Below are positions 35,565 through 44,156 of a stretch of 64,000 nt of DNA, one piece after another. The stretch spans positions 3,906,001 to 3,970,000 of the forward strand of contig NZ_CP078079.1 in NCBI RefSeq assembly GCF_020809045.1, given 5' to 3'. The notes under the pieces were generated by a model that had not been told where the DNA came from, did no database searches, and saw nothing but the letters and a program-made list of their open reading frames with translations. Made by a program: the position numbers and the translations under genes. Position 1 is the stretch's first letter. Every line of letters starts with the position of its first letter. Source of the stretch: Pseudarthrobacter sp. L1SW. Its GTDB lineage: Bacteria > Actinomycetota > Actinomycetes > Actinomycetales > Micrococcaceae.

Positions 35565-36446
35565 CTACGTGCCGGGCCACACCCACGGCTCCCGGGGCAA
35601 GGCATCGGGGTTAAACACGGCCAGCGCCCGGTGCAGGGGCCCCGCTGGCAGTCCAAGGGAATCCAGCAGCCGGTCCCGCACTGCGGCCGCATTCATGCCC
35701 ACCCCTGCAAGGTCGGCGAGGGTGACGGCGCCGTCGCGCTTTGCCAGCCGGACGCCGTCGCTGTTCACCACCAGCGGCACATGCGCATATTCCGGGGAAG
35801 GAATACTCAGCAGGGACGCCAGATACGCCTGACGGGGCGTGGAGGGCAGGAGGTCGTCGCCACGGACCACCTGGTCAATGCCCTGCTCGGCATCGTCAAC
35901 CACCACGGCAAGGTTGTAGGCGGTCACTCCATCGTTGCGGCGCAGCACGAAGTCATCCACCGCACCGGTGAACTCCCCGTGCAGCACGTCATGAACGCGG
36001 TACTCCGTGACGTCCGCGCGCAGGCGGATGGCAGCGGGGCGGGTGGAGCGCCGGAACTCGCGCTCAGCCGCGCCCAGGTTCCGGCACGTGCCCGGGTACG
36101 CACCCTGGGGCGCATGCGGCGCAGACGGCGCCTCCTGGATCTCCCGGCGGGTGCAGAAGCACTCGTAGGTGAGGCCGGCATCCTGAAGCCTGGCGATGGC
36201 CGCGGCGTAGAGGGGACCGCGGCCCGTCTGGCGCACCACCTCGCCGTCCCAGGCCACGCCGACGGCCGCCAGGTCCCGCAGCTGCACCGCCTCTGCACCC
36301 GCCCGCGCACGGTCCAGGTCCTCCACGCGGAGGAGGAACCTGCGGCTGGTGGAGCGGGCAAACAGCCAGGCAAGGAGCGCGGTCCGAAGGTTCCCCACAT
36401 GCAGCTCGCCGGAAGGGCTGGGGGCAAAGCGTCCGGCTGGGGTCAT
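35565..36446 (-). CDS. gluQ: glutamyl-Q tRNA(Asp) synthetase
   Basis: GluQ attaches glutamate to queuosine at the wobble position of tRNA(Asp). The 293-residue protein is a truncated class I GluRS paralogue without an anticodon-binding domain. It has 'FAPSPSGELHVGNL' (HIGH box, His16), a zinc-site 'CFCTRRE' with a further Cys in 'YPGTCRN', the substrate loop 'YNLAVVVDDAEQGI' and the KMSKS-like 'LAKRDGAV'. The length (about 290) is diagnostic compared with about 480-500 for GluRS. The HD gene follows after nine bases. Confidence 0.92.
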   Translation of the reverse strand: MTPAGRFAPSPSGELHVGNLRTALLAWLFARSTSRRFLLRVEDLDRARAGAEAVQLRDLAAVGVAWDGEVVRQTGRGPLYAAAIARLQDAGLTYECFCTRREIQEAPSAPHAPQGAYPGTCRNLGAAEREFRRSTRPAAIRLRADVTEYRVHDVLHGEFTGAVDDFVLRRNDGVTAYNLAVVVDDAEQGIDQVVRGDDLLPSTPRQAYLASLLSIPSPEYAHVPLVVNSDGVRLAKRDGAVTLADLAGVGMNAAAVRDRLLDSLGLPAGPLHRALAVFNPDALPREPWVWPGT

Positions 36447-36487
36447 GGCACAAGACTATGCGGCGGCGTGGTGGCAGGGGACAACAC

Positions 36488-36546
36488 AAGAGCCCCTCAG
36501 CTACCGATGACTTCGGGAATCCGACGCCGGTAGCTCAGGGGCTCTT
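36488..36546. promoter_or_regulatory. perfect 19-bp inverted repeat with 21-base loop
   Basis: The arm AAGAGCCCCTCAGCTACCG (36488-36506) is exactly complementary to 36528-36546. The loop contains a smaller inverted repeat (TTCGG...CCGA). The site lies in the 331-base gap between the divergent gluQ (36446) and the Lrp gene (36778). No T-tract follows, so it is not a standard terminator. Outside this hairpin I see no further signal in the gap. Confidence 0.7.
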
Positions 36547-36777
36547 GCCGTGTTGGCAGAGTGACCGTGGTGTGAACAAGAGTCAATCAGGGCAGCCTCC
36601 TTGCGGGAAACAATGTTCCGCCCTCCGGGAGGTGTGCCGGGAAGCGGTAGCCTGCGGGAATCAGCGGTAGCCTCAGCCCTTATTGCCACAATTTCAGCAG
36701 ACACCCTACAGTTGGGACAACAAGCAGCGTCCGGGTTGATCAGGCTGTTCAATTCTGGAGGTTCCCATCAACAGGAA

Positions 36778-37245
36778 ATGGTCAGATTGCAGCAACTTGA
36801 CGCCACGGACAGGCGGATCCTGAGGGCCCTGGACGATGATCCCCGTGTTCCCATCATGGTGCTGGCCCAGCGGCTGGGCCTGGCCCGGGGCACGGTGCAG
36901 TCCCGGCTCGAACGGATGTCCTCATCCGGGGCGCTGAGGCCCAACAGCAGCAGGGTGGTTCCTGGAGCGCTCGGGCGCGGTGTGGCGGCCGCCGTAAGCG
37001 CCGAACTGGACCAGAGCCACCTCAACGAGGCCATCGCAGCCCTGCGGAAAATTCCGGAAGTCCTGGAATGCCACGCGCCGGCCGGCGACACCGACCTCCT
37101 GATCCGCGTGGTGGCTACCAGCCCGGATGATCTCTACCGGGTCTCTGAGGAGATCCGGCTGTGCCCCGGCATTGTGCGCACGTCCACCAGCATGTTCCTG
37201 CGCGAGGTCATCCCCTACCGCACCACCGGGCTGCTAAAGGAGTAG
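36778..37245 (+). CDS. Lrp/AsnC-family transcriptional regulator
   Basis: The 155-residue protein has an N-terminal HTH ('LDATDRRILRALDDDPRVPIMVLAQRLGLARGTVQSRLERM', with LARGTVQSRL as recognition helix) and a C-terminal RAM ligand domain ('ECHAPAGDTDLLIRVVA'). Lrp-type proteins regulate amino-acid metabolism and bind amino acids. I chose the ATG at 36778 because it starts the family-typical length. An in-frame ATG far upstream at 36613 would add an unlikely low-complexity extension. Its stop is four bases before the converging second Lrp gene. Confidence 0.88.
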   Translation: MVRLQQLDATDRRILRALDDDPRVPIMVLAQRLGLARGTVQSRLERMSSSGALRPNSSRVVPGALGRGVAAAVSAELDQSHLNEAIAALRKIPEVLECHAPAGDTDLLIRVVATSPDDLYRVSEEIRLCPGIVRTSTSMFLREVIPYRTTGLLKE

Positions 37246-37248
37246 CAG

Positions 37249-37704
37249 CTACACCGGGGGCCCGGCATTCGACTTCAGGTTCTTCATCACCAGCGTGGAC
37301 GTCAGGCGCTCCACCCCCGGCAAGGACGTGAGCTCCGCGTCGTAGAAGCGCTGGTATGCCGGCAGGTCCTCTGCAATGACCTTCAGCAGGTAGTCAGGGG
37401 AGCCGAACAGGCGCTGGGCCTCCACGATGTTGGGGTTGTCCGCGACGCGGTTCTCGAAAATCGCCATGGTGCCCTGGTCCACCTGGCGGAGCGTGACAAA
37501 GACAATCGCCTCAAACCCCAGCCCCACGGCGGCGGGGTCGATGTCCGCTTTGTAGCCCCTGATCACCCCCGCCTTCTCAAGGTCCCGGAGCCGCCGGTGG
37601 CACGGGGCCACCGTCAGGCCCACCTTTGCGGCAAGCGCAGTGGCCGTCATCCTGCCGTCCTCTTTGAGGTGCCGCAAGATATTCCTGTCAATATGGTCGA
37701 TCAC
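37249..37704 (-). CDS. Lrp/AsnC-family transcriptional regulator, divergent from lysE
   Basis: The 151-residue protein is a full-length Lrp/AsnC member. The HTH 'DHIDRNILRHLKEDGRMTATALAAKVGLTVAPCHRRL' has GLTVAPCHRRL as recognition helix. The RAM domain contains 'RLFGSPDYLLKVIAEDLPAYQRF', recognised by its GSPDYLL core. It is divergent from a LysE-type exporter 105 bases away, the usual arrangement for an Lrp regulator that activates amino-acid export, so regulation of that gene is likely. Confidence 0.9.
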   Translation of the reverse strand: MIDHIDRNILRHLKEDGRMTATALAAKVGLTVAPCHRRLRDLEKAGVIRGYKADIDPAAVGLGFEAIVFVTLRQVDQGTMAIFENRVADNPNIVEAQRLFGSPDYLLKVIAEDLPAYQRFYDAELTSLPGVERLTSTLVMKNLKSNAGPPV

Positions 37705-37809
37705 GCAAGAATCTTACCGTTTCAGGACTTTGGCAGGCGAAAAAGGACAGCACTTCCGCGCCGGAAGTATCTAGGGTTTCTCCTGTAGGACCTCGTGGCA
37801 GGAGAACGA

Positions 37810-38460
37810 ATGAACCCGGAGCTGTTTTTGGCCTTTGTGCTGGTGGCGGCCGCCCTCGCCTGCACCCCGGGGGTGGACTGGGCGTACTCCATCGCGGCGG
37901 GCCTCCGGCAACGCAGCTTTGTGCCGGCGGTGGCGGGGCTCTGCGGCGGATATGTCCTCCACACGGTCCTGCTGGTGGCGGGGTTGGCTGCCGTCCTGGC
38001 GGGAGCACCCGGGGTCCTGGGCTGGATAACGCTGGCCGGCGCAGGCTACCTGATGTGGCTGGGCATCAACACACTGCGGACATGGCGCGGAGCGAGCTTC
38101 ACGGCCCGGCCGGACACCGACGGCCGCACGCGGCTGCGCACGTTCCTCCAGGGGATGGGCACCAGCGGCATCAACCCCAAGGGCCTGCTGTTCTATGTGG
38201 CGCTCGTCCCACAGTTCGTGAGCGCAGAGGCGCCACTGCCGGTCCCGGTGCAGTCCGGCCTGCTGGGTATGACATTCGTACTGCTCGCGGGACTCGTGTA
38301 CACCGCCGTCGCCCTCCTCTCCCGCAGCCTGCTGCAAAGCCGGCCCGGCGCAGCCCGCGCCGTGACGCTAGCCAGCGGGGTGGTCATGGTGGCCCTGGGC
38401 ATGGTGCTGCTGGGTGAACAGCTGCTGCCCGTGTTCGCCGGCGCAGCCGCTGCCGGGTAG
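37810..38460 (+). CDS. LysE/RhtB-family amino-acid exporter
   Basis: The 216-residue protein has six hydrophobic segments and the RhtB/LysE signature 'TPGVDWAYSIAAGLRQRSF' near residue 19 (family form TPGP...). 'GYLMWLGINTL' follows the third segment and 'FLQGMGTSGINPKGLLFYVALVPQF' the centre, with core NPKGLLFY. These carriers export amino acids or their analogues. An AGGAGAA precedes the ATG. The divergent Lrp gene is the probable regulator. Confidence 0.9.
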   Translation: MNPELFLAFVLVAAALACTPGVDWAYSIAAGLRQRSFVPAVAGLCGGYVLHTVLLVAGLAAVLAGAPGVLGWITLAGAGYLMWLGINTLRTWRGASFTARPDTDGRTRLRTFLQGMGTSGINPKGLLFYVALVPQFVSAEAPLPVPVQSGLLGMTFVLLAGLVYTAVALLSRSLLQSRPGAARAVTLASGVVMVALGMVLLGEQLLPVFAGAAAAG

Positions 38461-38466
38461 GCCAGG

Positions 38467-39444
38467 CTAATCGTCGCTGAGCTTTTTCCAGTCCTGTTCC
38501 CAGATCCGGCGCATCTCTTCGTCCTTGCGGATGGGCACGGGCGCGGCGATCTCCTTCTGCGGCACCGGGTCCCCGCGGCGCCGCCCCCAGTCGCGCGGAT
38601 TGAGCGAGCGCCTGCTGGAGTCCAGCACCAGCAATGCGCGGTCCGTCAGGGCGTCATTGCGGAGCGCCAGGTGGGTCTTGCGCCGCCGCAGCACCTCGGC
38701 GATCGCCTGGTGGGCAGCCTCCAGCCGGCCCTCCCTGCGCAGGGCACGGGCCCGGACCAGCAGCAGTGCAGCTGAGAGGTCGTCCGCGTTCAGGAGGCCT
38801 TCGGTCCAGTCGATCACCGTACGGCTGCGGCCCAGGCTCAGCGCCAGCGAGCAGCGCGCCAGGGCCATGGGAAGCGACGGCGGCAGTCCGCTGAGCGCGT
38901 CCAGCGCGGCTTCGGCGCGGCCCGTCTCGCGCAGTGAATGGGCGAGTGCCAGGAACACCGACTCCTCGCTGAAGAGGACCGGCACCTCAACGCGCTCGGC
39001 GAGTTCGATGCGGGTGACAATCCGGGTGAGGTAGGTGGACGAGTAGCGGTTGGCGTCGTCGTCGTTCCTGGTGGTGAGCCCGCGCTGCAGCAGTTCCGAG
39101 GCCCGCAGATAGCCGCCGTGTTTGTAGGCGAGCAGGCCCGACATCAGGTAGCAGAGCCCGGCCCAACCGGGATAGGAACGCGCCAAGGTAATGAGGCGTT
39201 CGGGCTCGCGGCTGGTGAAGATGGCCTCGTGGACTGCCTTGGCGGGCTTGGGCAGCATCCGCTTGAGCCTGGGGATCTCCCCGTCCACGGACAGCAGGGC
39301 CGGATGGCGCCCGCCCAGCACACCGGTGAGGATCTCCCCCACTCCCCCGGCAAGATCATGGACCGGCGTGCGCAGCTGCGGCTGTCCGAAGGGGGTGAGG
39401 TCCCGGCTGTCCCAGTAGATCGGTGCAGTATCCCCGGCGGTCAT
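38467..39444 (-). CDS. tetratricopeptide-like helical protein, unknown function
   Basis: The 325-residue product has no membrane segment. Its middle (about residues 85-285) consists of repeated amphipathic helix pairs with Ala/Leu/Gly-rich TPR-like spacing, such as 'GLCYLMSGLLAYKHGGYLRASELLQRGL' and 'GRAEAALDALSGLPPSLPMALARCSLALSLG' (only the alternation of small and aliphatic residues is claimed). The C-terminus is charged. It converges with lysE, six bases apart. I do not recognise a specific family. Confidence 0.65.
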   Translation of the reverse strand: MTAGDTAPIYWDSRDLTPFGQPQLRTPVHDLAGGVGEILTGVLGGRHPALLSVDGEIPRLKRMLPKPAKAVHEAIFTSREPERLITLARSYPGWAGLCYLMSGLLAYKHGGYLRASELLQRGLTTRNDDDANRYSSTYLTRIVTRIELAERVEVPVLFSEESVFLALAHSLRETGRAEAALDALSGLPPSLPMALARCSLALSLGRSRTVIDWTEGLLNADDLSAALLLVRARALRREGRLEAAHQAIAEVLRRRKTHLALRNDALTDRALLVLDSSRRSLNPRDWGRRRGDPVPQKEIAAPVPIRKDEEMRRIWEQDWKKLSDD

Positions 39445-39490
39445 CTTTCCATGCTAACCGGGAGATGCACCACGCCGCTGCCGCCAGTAA

Positions 39491-39865
39491 TCAGGCCCGC
39501 TCCATGAACCATTCGGTGAAGGAAACGGCGCGGCCGGCCCCGTCGAACCGGATGACCCAAAGGTTGTCGTACGTGGGCCTGTCCCCCGAATAGGTGGTGA
39601 CGCCCTGCACGAAAGCGGTATCGCCGTCGGCGCCCAGCAGTTCCCAGCTGAACGTCCAGTCGGCGGGTTCGTCCCGGGCGGCAAGCCAGCCCTCCACAAT
39701 GCCGTCCTGGCCCAGCCACGGATCCGGATCGCCCGGCCGAGTTTCATACCGTGCGTCTTCCGTGAAGAGGGCCCTGATCTCCTCGGGCCTGTTGCTGGTC
39801 CAGGCGGCCCGGTACTTGTCCATCCAGCCCTGCACGTGCTCCCGTGCCGGCGTTCGCTCAGTCAT
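39491..39865 (-). CDS. NTF2-like (SnoaL/DUF4440-type) protein
   Basis: The 124-residue product has a typical NTF2-fold pattern: an N-terminal helix with 'VQGWMDKYRAAWTSNRPEEIRALFTEDARYE' (core W..NRPEEI..LFTEDA.YE), strands with 'WTFSWELLGADGDTAFVQGVTTY' and the ending 'DNLWVIRFDGAGRAVSFTEWFM'. Such proteins include isomerases, polyketide cyclases and ligand-binding proteins, so function cannot be assigned. It is 39 bases upstream of the coding end of its neighbour on the same strand. Confidence 0.82.
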   Translation of the reverse strand: MTERTPAREHVQGWMDKYRAAWTSNRPEEIRALFTEDARYETRPGDPDPWLGQDGIVEGWLAARDEPADWTFSWELLGADGDTAFVQGVTTYSGDRPTYDNLWVIRFDGAGRAVSFTEWFMERA

Positions 39866-39904
39866 GGTGCCGTTCTACGCCCTGTGGATCCGGGCTGCAA
39901 GCGC

Positions 39905-40408
39905 TCACCCGTTGGCGGCGGCGATCCACACGCCGATCACCCAGGTGCTGCCGGCAAGGCAGGCCAGGCCGAACTCGGCGAGCATGCCCAGGCCGGTCGC
40001 TTTGAGGGCCGCCCAGCTGGAGGTCGCAGCGGAACCCACGTTCCGGGTGCGAAGGAATTCGCTCAGCAGGAGGCCGGCGGCGAAGCCCACGAAGAGGCCC
40101 ACCACGGGGATGATGAACATTCCCGCAACGCCGGCCACCAGCGCGGCCACGATGCTTCGGCTGGGGATGGCGTGCTCCTTCAGTTTCCTGCCGGTCAGGA
40201 CCGCGCTGGCAGCCATGCCCGCCACCACGAACACCATGGCAACCGCGAACACCACCCAGCCCGCGGTGCCCGCGCCGCCCCAGATTGCCCACGCCAGCAG
40301 GCTGGCGCCGATCAGGATGCTGCCCGGAAGCACCGGAATGACTGTCCCGGCCACGCCGACGAGGATTGCCAGGCCGCACAGGATGGTCACCACAGTTTCG
40401 GAGGTCAT
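39905..40408 (-). CDS. DUF456-family membrane protein
   Basis: The 167-residue protein has five or six hydrophobic segments and the DUF456 hallmarks: 'GLAILVGVAGTVIPVLPGSILIG' near the N-terminus (core GTVIPVLPG) and a glycine-rich 'VVGLFVGFAAGLLLSEF' in the second half. The role is unknown; two-repeat DUF456 proteins are suspected transporters or glycine-zipper proteins. Confidence 0.85.
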   Translation of the reverse strand: MTSETVVTILCGLAILVGVAGTVIPVLPGSILIGASLLAWAIWGGAGTAGWVVFAVAMVFVVAGMAASAVLTGRKLKEHAIPSRSIVAALVAGVAGMFIIPVVGLFVGFAAGLLLSEFLRTRNVGSAATSSWAALKATGLGMLAEFGLACLAGSTWVIGVWIAAANG

Positions 40409-40443
40409 GGGCTCCAGTCTATGGTTGGCACCCCATTAACCCC

Positions 40444-40481
40444 GACGGCGGCGCCTCCCGCGCAGGGGAGGCACCGCCGTC
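40444..40481 (-). terminator. hairpin terminator downstream of malic enzyme
   Basis: The arms at 40444-40459 (GACGGCGGCGCCTCCC) and 40466-40481 are complementary except for one G-U/C-A position, with a six-base loop. It lies 42 bases after the malic enzyme stop. No strong T-tract follows. Confidence 0.65.
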
Positions 40482-40522
40482 GTGCATTCAGTCAGTCGTC
40501 CGTTCCGCTAAGGGAAGGGCTG

Positions 40523-41722
40523 CTACTCCGCTTCCACCGCAGCGGCGACGGCGGCAGTGACGGCCGGGGCGACGCGCGGGTCCAGCGGGCTGGGCACGAT
40601 GTAGTCGGCCGAGAGGTCCTCCGCCGCGAGCTCGGCGATGGCGTACGCCGCGGCCAGCTTCATGGCGGGGGTGATGCGCCGGGCGCCGGCATCCAGGGCG
40701 CCGCGGAAGATGCCCGGGAAGGCCAGGACGTTGTTGATCTGGTTGGGGAAGTCGCTGCGGCCGGTGGCCACGACGGCGGCGTACTTGGCTGCCACCTCCG
40801 GCAGGACTTCGGGGTCCGGGTTGGAGAGCGCGAAGACGATGGCGTCCTGGTTCATGAGCTTCAGGTGTTCCTCGTCAAGCTTGGAGGAGGAGACGCCGAT
40901 GAAGACGTCCGCGCCGTCCAGGGCCTCGGCCGGCCCGCCTGCCACGCCGCGGGGGTTGCTGCGGCCCGCGATGTCCGCCTTCTTGCTGGCAGTGTCCGCG
41001 GCGAGATCCGCGCGGCTGCTGTTGATGACGCCCCGGGAATCCAGCAGGACGACGTCGCTGATGCCGGCCGCGAGCAGGATTTCGGCGACGGCGATGCCCG
41101 CCGCCCCTGCGCCGGAGACCACAACGCGCATGCCTTCCAGGGCGCGGCCGGTGACCTTGGCGGCATTGGTCAGGGCTGCGAGGGCCACGACGGCGGTGCC
41201 GTGCTGGTCGTCATGCATCACCGGGCAGTCCAGGGCCTCGATGAGCTTTTCCTCGAGCTCGAAGCAGCGGGGTGCGGAGATGTCCTCGAGATTGACTGCG
41301 CCGAAACTGGGGCGGAGGCGGACGAGCGTCTCCACGATTTCATCCACGTCGGTGGTGTTGAGCACGAGCGGGATGGAGTCCAGGTCGCCGAAGGTCTTGA
41401 ACAGGGCGGACTTGCCCTCCATCACAGGGAGGGAGGCACTGGCACCGATGTTGCCCAGGCCCAGGACGGCCGTGCCGTCACTGACCACGACCACCAGGCG
41501 CTGGGCCCAGGTGAGGGTGCGTGCCAGTTCCGGCTTGGCGTGGATGGCGCGGCTGACCTCAGCCACACCCGGTGTGTAGGCGATGGACAGATCGCGCTTG
41601 TTGGACAGCGGAACGGTGCTGGCAATGGAGAGCTTGCCGCCCTGGTGGGCATCGAAGATCTCGGCTTCGCTCAGTGCGGTGGCTGCGGAATTATCGGTGG
41701 CTGCAAGTGCGTCAATGGACAC
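40523..41722 (-). CDS. NAD(P)-dependent malic enzyme (malate oxidoreductase, decarboxylating)
   Basis: Malic enzyme converts malate to pyruvate and CO2. The 399-residue product is the short bacterial form with no phosphotransacetylase extension. Visible motifs are the catalytic-Tyr 'IAYTPGVAEVS', the metal-binding 'NLEDISAPRCFELE', 'CPVMHDDQHGTAVV' and the Rossmann 'VVSGAGAAGIAVAEIL'. I chose the GTG at 41722 (MSIDALAAT) because AGGAG lies eight bases upstream. The 289 bases between this gene and the TetR gene contain no other gene that I can support. Confidence 0.92.
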   Translation of the reverse strand: MSIDALAATDNSAATALSEAEIFDAHQGGKLSIASTVPLSNKRDLSIAYTPGVAEVSRAIHAKPELARTLTWAQRLVVVVSDGTAVLGLGNIGASASLPVMEGKSALFKTFGDLDSIPLVLNTTDVDEIVETLVRLRPSFGAVNLEDISAPRCFELEEKLIEALDCPVMHDDQHGTAVVALAALTNAAKVTGRALEGMRVVVSGAGAAGIAVAEILLAAGISDVVLLDSRGVINSSRADLAADTASKKADIAGRSNPRGVAGGPAEALDGADVFIGVSSSKLDEEHLKLMNQDAIVFALSNPDPEVLPEVAAKYAAVVATGRSDFPNQINNVLAFPGIFRGALDAGARRITPAMKLAAAYAIAELAAEDLSADYIVPSPLDPRVAPAVTAAVAAAVEAE

Positions 41723-42011
41723 GTCGTTGTCTCCTGGTGCTGGCCGTGGGCGCACGGCTCGTGGGGCTCAAGTCCGGAATGGCTCGAGTCGATGGCGATG
41801 GCGATGGTGCGGCAGGAAACCCAGGGGTGGCGGGCCCGTGGGAGCTTGGGGGATGGTCCCGGCCGCTCCGTTTGAACCATGGTAGGCGGACTGAAAGGAC
41901 GGCCAGACCGATTTGACGGGCCGGAAGCGGTGCCAGAACGTTTTAGCACGGCGTTGTGTGAGGCAGGCCACGCCTATATGCCTGATTTAATGGCGAATTG
42001 GTCTAGACCTG

Positions 42012-42626
42012 TTACGCGCTTTGGTGGAGTGTGTAGCCGGCCTGGCCGGTTCCGGACAGGCGGGCACAGGCTTTTTTGAGGTCTTCCTCGGCCTCGAACA
42101 GGGACAGCCGCCGGTTCCGCACGGACTGGACCAGACCAGTGACGGTCAGCAGCAGCACGCGGGCTGCCGTGGCATCACCGCACGCCGCGGTCAGGGCTTT
42201 TTCCCCCAGGGCATCGATCTCCCGGAGGAGCCCGGTGGTGTCCCTGTCCGGGACATAGACCCCGCGGGTGAGGCACTGTTCCACTGCCGGCTGCATGACG
42301 CGCATGTGGAAGATCTCCATCACCAGCCCGGAGAGCGCCCGGCCGCGGAAGCGGGCAGCAGTGGTCCCGGCCGGCCCCTGGAGCTCCTCCAGCTGGTGGC
42401 GGTACAGCGCGAGCATCAGGTGCGTGGGGGAAGGAAAATAGCGGTACAGCGTGCCCAGCGGGACATCGGCCTTGGCCGCCACTTCAGGAAGGTCAACCGA
42501 GTCCAGGCCCTTGCGGGCAAACCCTCCTGCAGCTTCGAGGATCTTGGCGTAGCGGAACCGCTGGCGTGGTGCGGAGGGCCTGGGGGCCATGGGCGGATGG
42601 TCTGGAAGAATCTCGGGCATCAGCAT
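42012..42626 (-). CDS. TetR-family transcriptional regulator
   Basis: The 204-residue protein has an N-terminal TetR HTH ('RYAKILEAAGGFARKGLDSVDLPEVAAKADVPLGTLYRYFPS', with DVPLGTLYRYF as recognition helix) and a helical ligand-binding domain. The DVPLGTLYRYFPSP segment resembles the KstR-like group, but the ligand cannot be inferred. The start is uncertain between ATG 42626 and ATG 42620; neither has a strong ribosome-binding site. A 22-bp perfect inverted repeat lies 74 bases upstream and is the likely autoregulatory operator. Confidence 0.85.
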   Translation of the reverse strand: MLMPEILPDHPPMAPRPSAPRQRFRYAKILEAAGGFARKGLDSVDLPEVAAKADVPLGTLYRYFPSPTHLMLALYRHQLEELQGPAGTTAARFRGRALSGLVMEIFHMRVMQPAVEQCLTRGVYVPDRDTTGLLREIDALGEKALTAACGDATAARVLLLTVTGLVQSVRNRRLSLFEAEEDLKKACARLSGTGQAGYTLHQSA

Positions 42627-42699
42627 TCCGGGGTTGTGTTCCGATGGTGCGCAGCGGCGGTCCTCCCCATGCCGGACCGCCTGCAATCCGGTTCAACTA

Positions 42700-42721
42700 T
42701 ACGCCACACCAATGTGGCGTA
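42700..42721. promoter_or_regulatory. candidate TetR operator
   Basis: TACGCCACA and its exact complement TGTGGCGTA are separated by four bases (CCAA). The site lies between the TetR start (42626) and the MFS gene stop (42759). It is the only strong palindrome in the gap. Confidence 0.65.
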
Positions 42722-42758
42722 ATTAGTCAGGCGCCTTACTTCCCGGCCTTCCGGAACG

Positions 42759-44045
42759 TCAGCGGACGCTCTTGATCTTCACCACAAAAACAGCCCCGAG
42801 CAGGCCGATAACGGCCGCTGTGGTGAAGAGTGTGCCGTACCCGCCGAATTGCGTCACCGCGAGGAAAGCAAGGCCCGTGGCGAACACTTGCGGCAGTGAG
42901 GCGGCCACGTTAATGACCCCCATATCCTTGCCGCGGTCTCCGGCCTCCGGAAGCACCTGCGTCAGCAGGGCGAAGTCAACGGCCTGGTAGGCGCCGTAGC
43001 CGATGCCCAGGATGCCGGCCCCAACCAGGGCGCCCGTCCACACAGGGAAGAACGCCATGGTGAGGCCTGCCATGGCGATCATGGCGGAAGAGGCGATCAC
43101 GAATGGCTTGCGCTTGCCCACCCGGTCGCTCCAGGGCCCCGCGATCACCGCAGTAATCATCACCAACACCGCATAAATGCCGGTCAGGGTCAGGACCCCC
43201 AGCGCTGGGTTCTCATGCTTGATAACATCCGCGAGGAAAAAGATCAGGTACACAATGGTCAACTGGTTGCAGACGTTGACCAGGAAGCGGGTGAGCCACG
43301 CCCATGCGAAGTCCGGGTGGCGGGCCGGGCTGATCCAGAAGCCGCGGAGGAAACTGCCCCACGAGAACGGAGGGCGGAGCTCCCTGGGCAGTGGCGGGTC
43401 ATCCCGGTGGAACAGGTACGGCAGCACGGATACCAGCAGGGCGGCCGCACACATGGTGTATCCCACCATGAAGTTCCCGGAAACCACCGCCCCGAAGACC
43501 GCGCCGAGGAGGATCCCCGCTGTCTGTCCCAGGGCCGCCAGTCCCCCCACGCCGCCGCGCTGCAGCACCGGCACGCGGTCCGGAATGGCAGCGGTGATGG
43601 CGGCATAGGCAGCGTTTGCGCCCAATTGGACCAGGCACCAGAACAGGACCATCAGGGCAACAGCCGTGGCCCCGGACAATGCCAGCAACGCTGCCGTGGC
43701 CAGGATGGCACCCACCAGTACCCAGGGGGAACGCCGGCCGAAACCCGAGACCGTCCGGTCGGACAGCGCACCGAAGAGCGGATTGGCAACCAGGGATACG
43801 GCGGCCCCGCACCCAAGTACGAGGGAGGCGATGGCTTCCTTGTTGGCTTCGTCGATGCCGATGGCCTGCTGGGCGATGAAGACGTTGATGGGTCCGAAGA
43901 ACGCGGCGTTGATGCCCACATTCACCAGCACCAGCCCCGTGACCCACCGCGCGGTGACCCTTCGGGTGGGCTCGGCGAGTGCCGCCGTCGTGCTTTGCTG
44001 GGCTGCATGCGGGTCCGGCAGAGCAGGCGTATCGGACAGACTCAT
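42759..44045 (-). CDS. MFS transporter (GPH/SLC45-like sugar symporter type)
   Basis: The 428-residue protein has about 12 hydrophobic segments. 'NPLFGALSDRTVSGFGRRSPW' after the second pair (NPLFGALSDR..S.FGRR core) and 'GPWSDRVGKRKPF' after the eighth pair are the usual MFS loop motifs. The GRRSPWV pattern resembles the sucrose/glycoside-cation symporter group, so a sugar or glycoside is a plausible substrate, an inference. It is upstream of and on the same strand as the TetR gene, and divergent from rraA. Confidence 0.85.
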   Translation of the reverse strand: MSLSDTPALPDPHAAQQSTTAALAEPTRRVTARWVTGLVLVNVGINAAFFGPINVFIAQQAIGIDEANKEAIASLVLGCGAAVSLVANPLFGALSDRTVSGFGRRSPWVLVGAILATAALLALSGATAVALMVLFWCLVQLGANAAYAAITAAIPDRVPVLQRGGVGGLAALGQTAGILLGAVFGAVVSGNFMVGYTMCAAALLVSVLPYLFHRDDPPLPRELRPPFSWGSFLRGFWISPARHPDFAWAWLTRFLVNVCNQLTIVYLIFFLADVIKHENPALGVLTLTGIYAVLVMITAVIAGPWSDRVGKRKPFVIASSAMIAMAGLTMAFFPVWTGALVGAGILGIGYGAYQAVDFALLTQVLPEAGDRGKDMGVINVAASLPQVFATGLAFLAVTQFGGYGTLFTTAAVIGLLGAVFVVKIKSVR

Positions 44046-44156
44046 GGCATGCTCCCCTGGTGCAGCTGACGATGGTGGAAGTCAGACTATCGTGGGCAGT
44101 ATCGCATTCCCACGCCATGCCGGCGGGGTGGCCGGTCGGATCAAGGAGAGAACCAC

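Noticed and set aside
36520..36570. A GGTAGCTCAG sequence that looks like a tRNA D-arm
   Set aside because: It is one arm of the perfect inverted repeat at 36488-36546. No anticodon stem or TTCGA T-arm follows at the right distance.
36601..36777. Long N-terminal extension of the Lrp protein from an upstream start
   Set aside because: The extension is low-complexity and gives a size atypical of Lrp. The ATG at 36778 begins the conserved domain.
42000..42009. Palindrome GGTCTAGACC next to the TetR stop codon
   Set aside because: It is only 10 bp, lies at the 3' end of the gene, and is likely to occur by chance.
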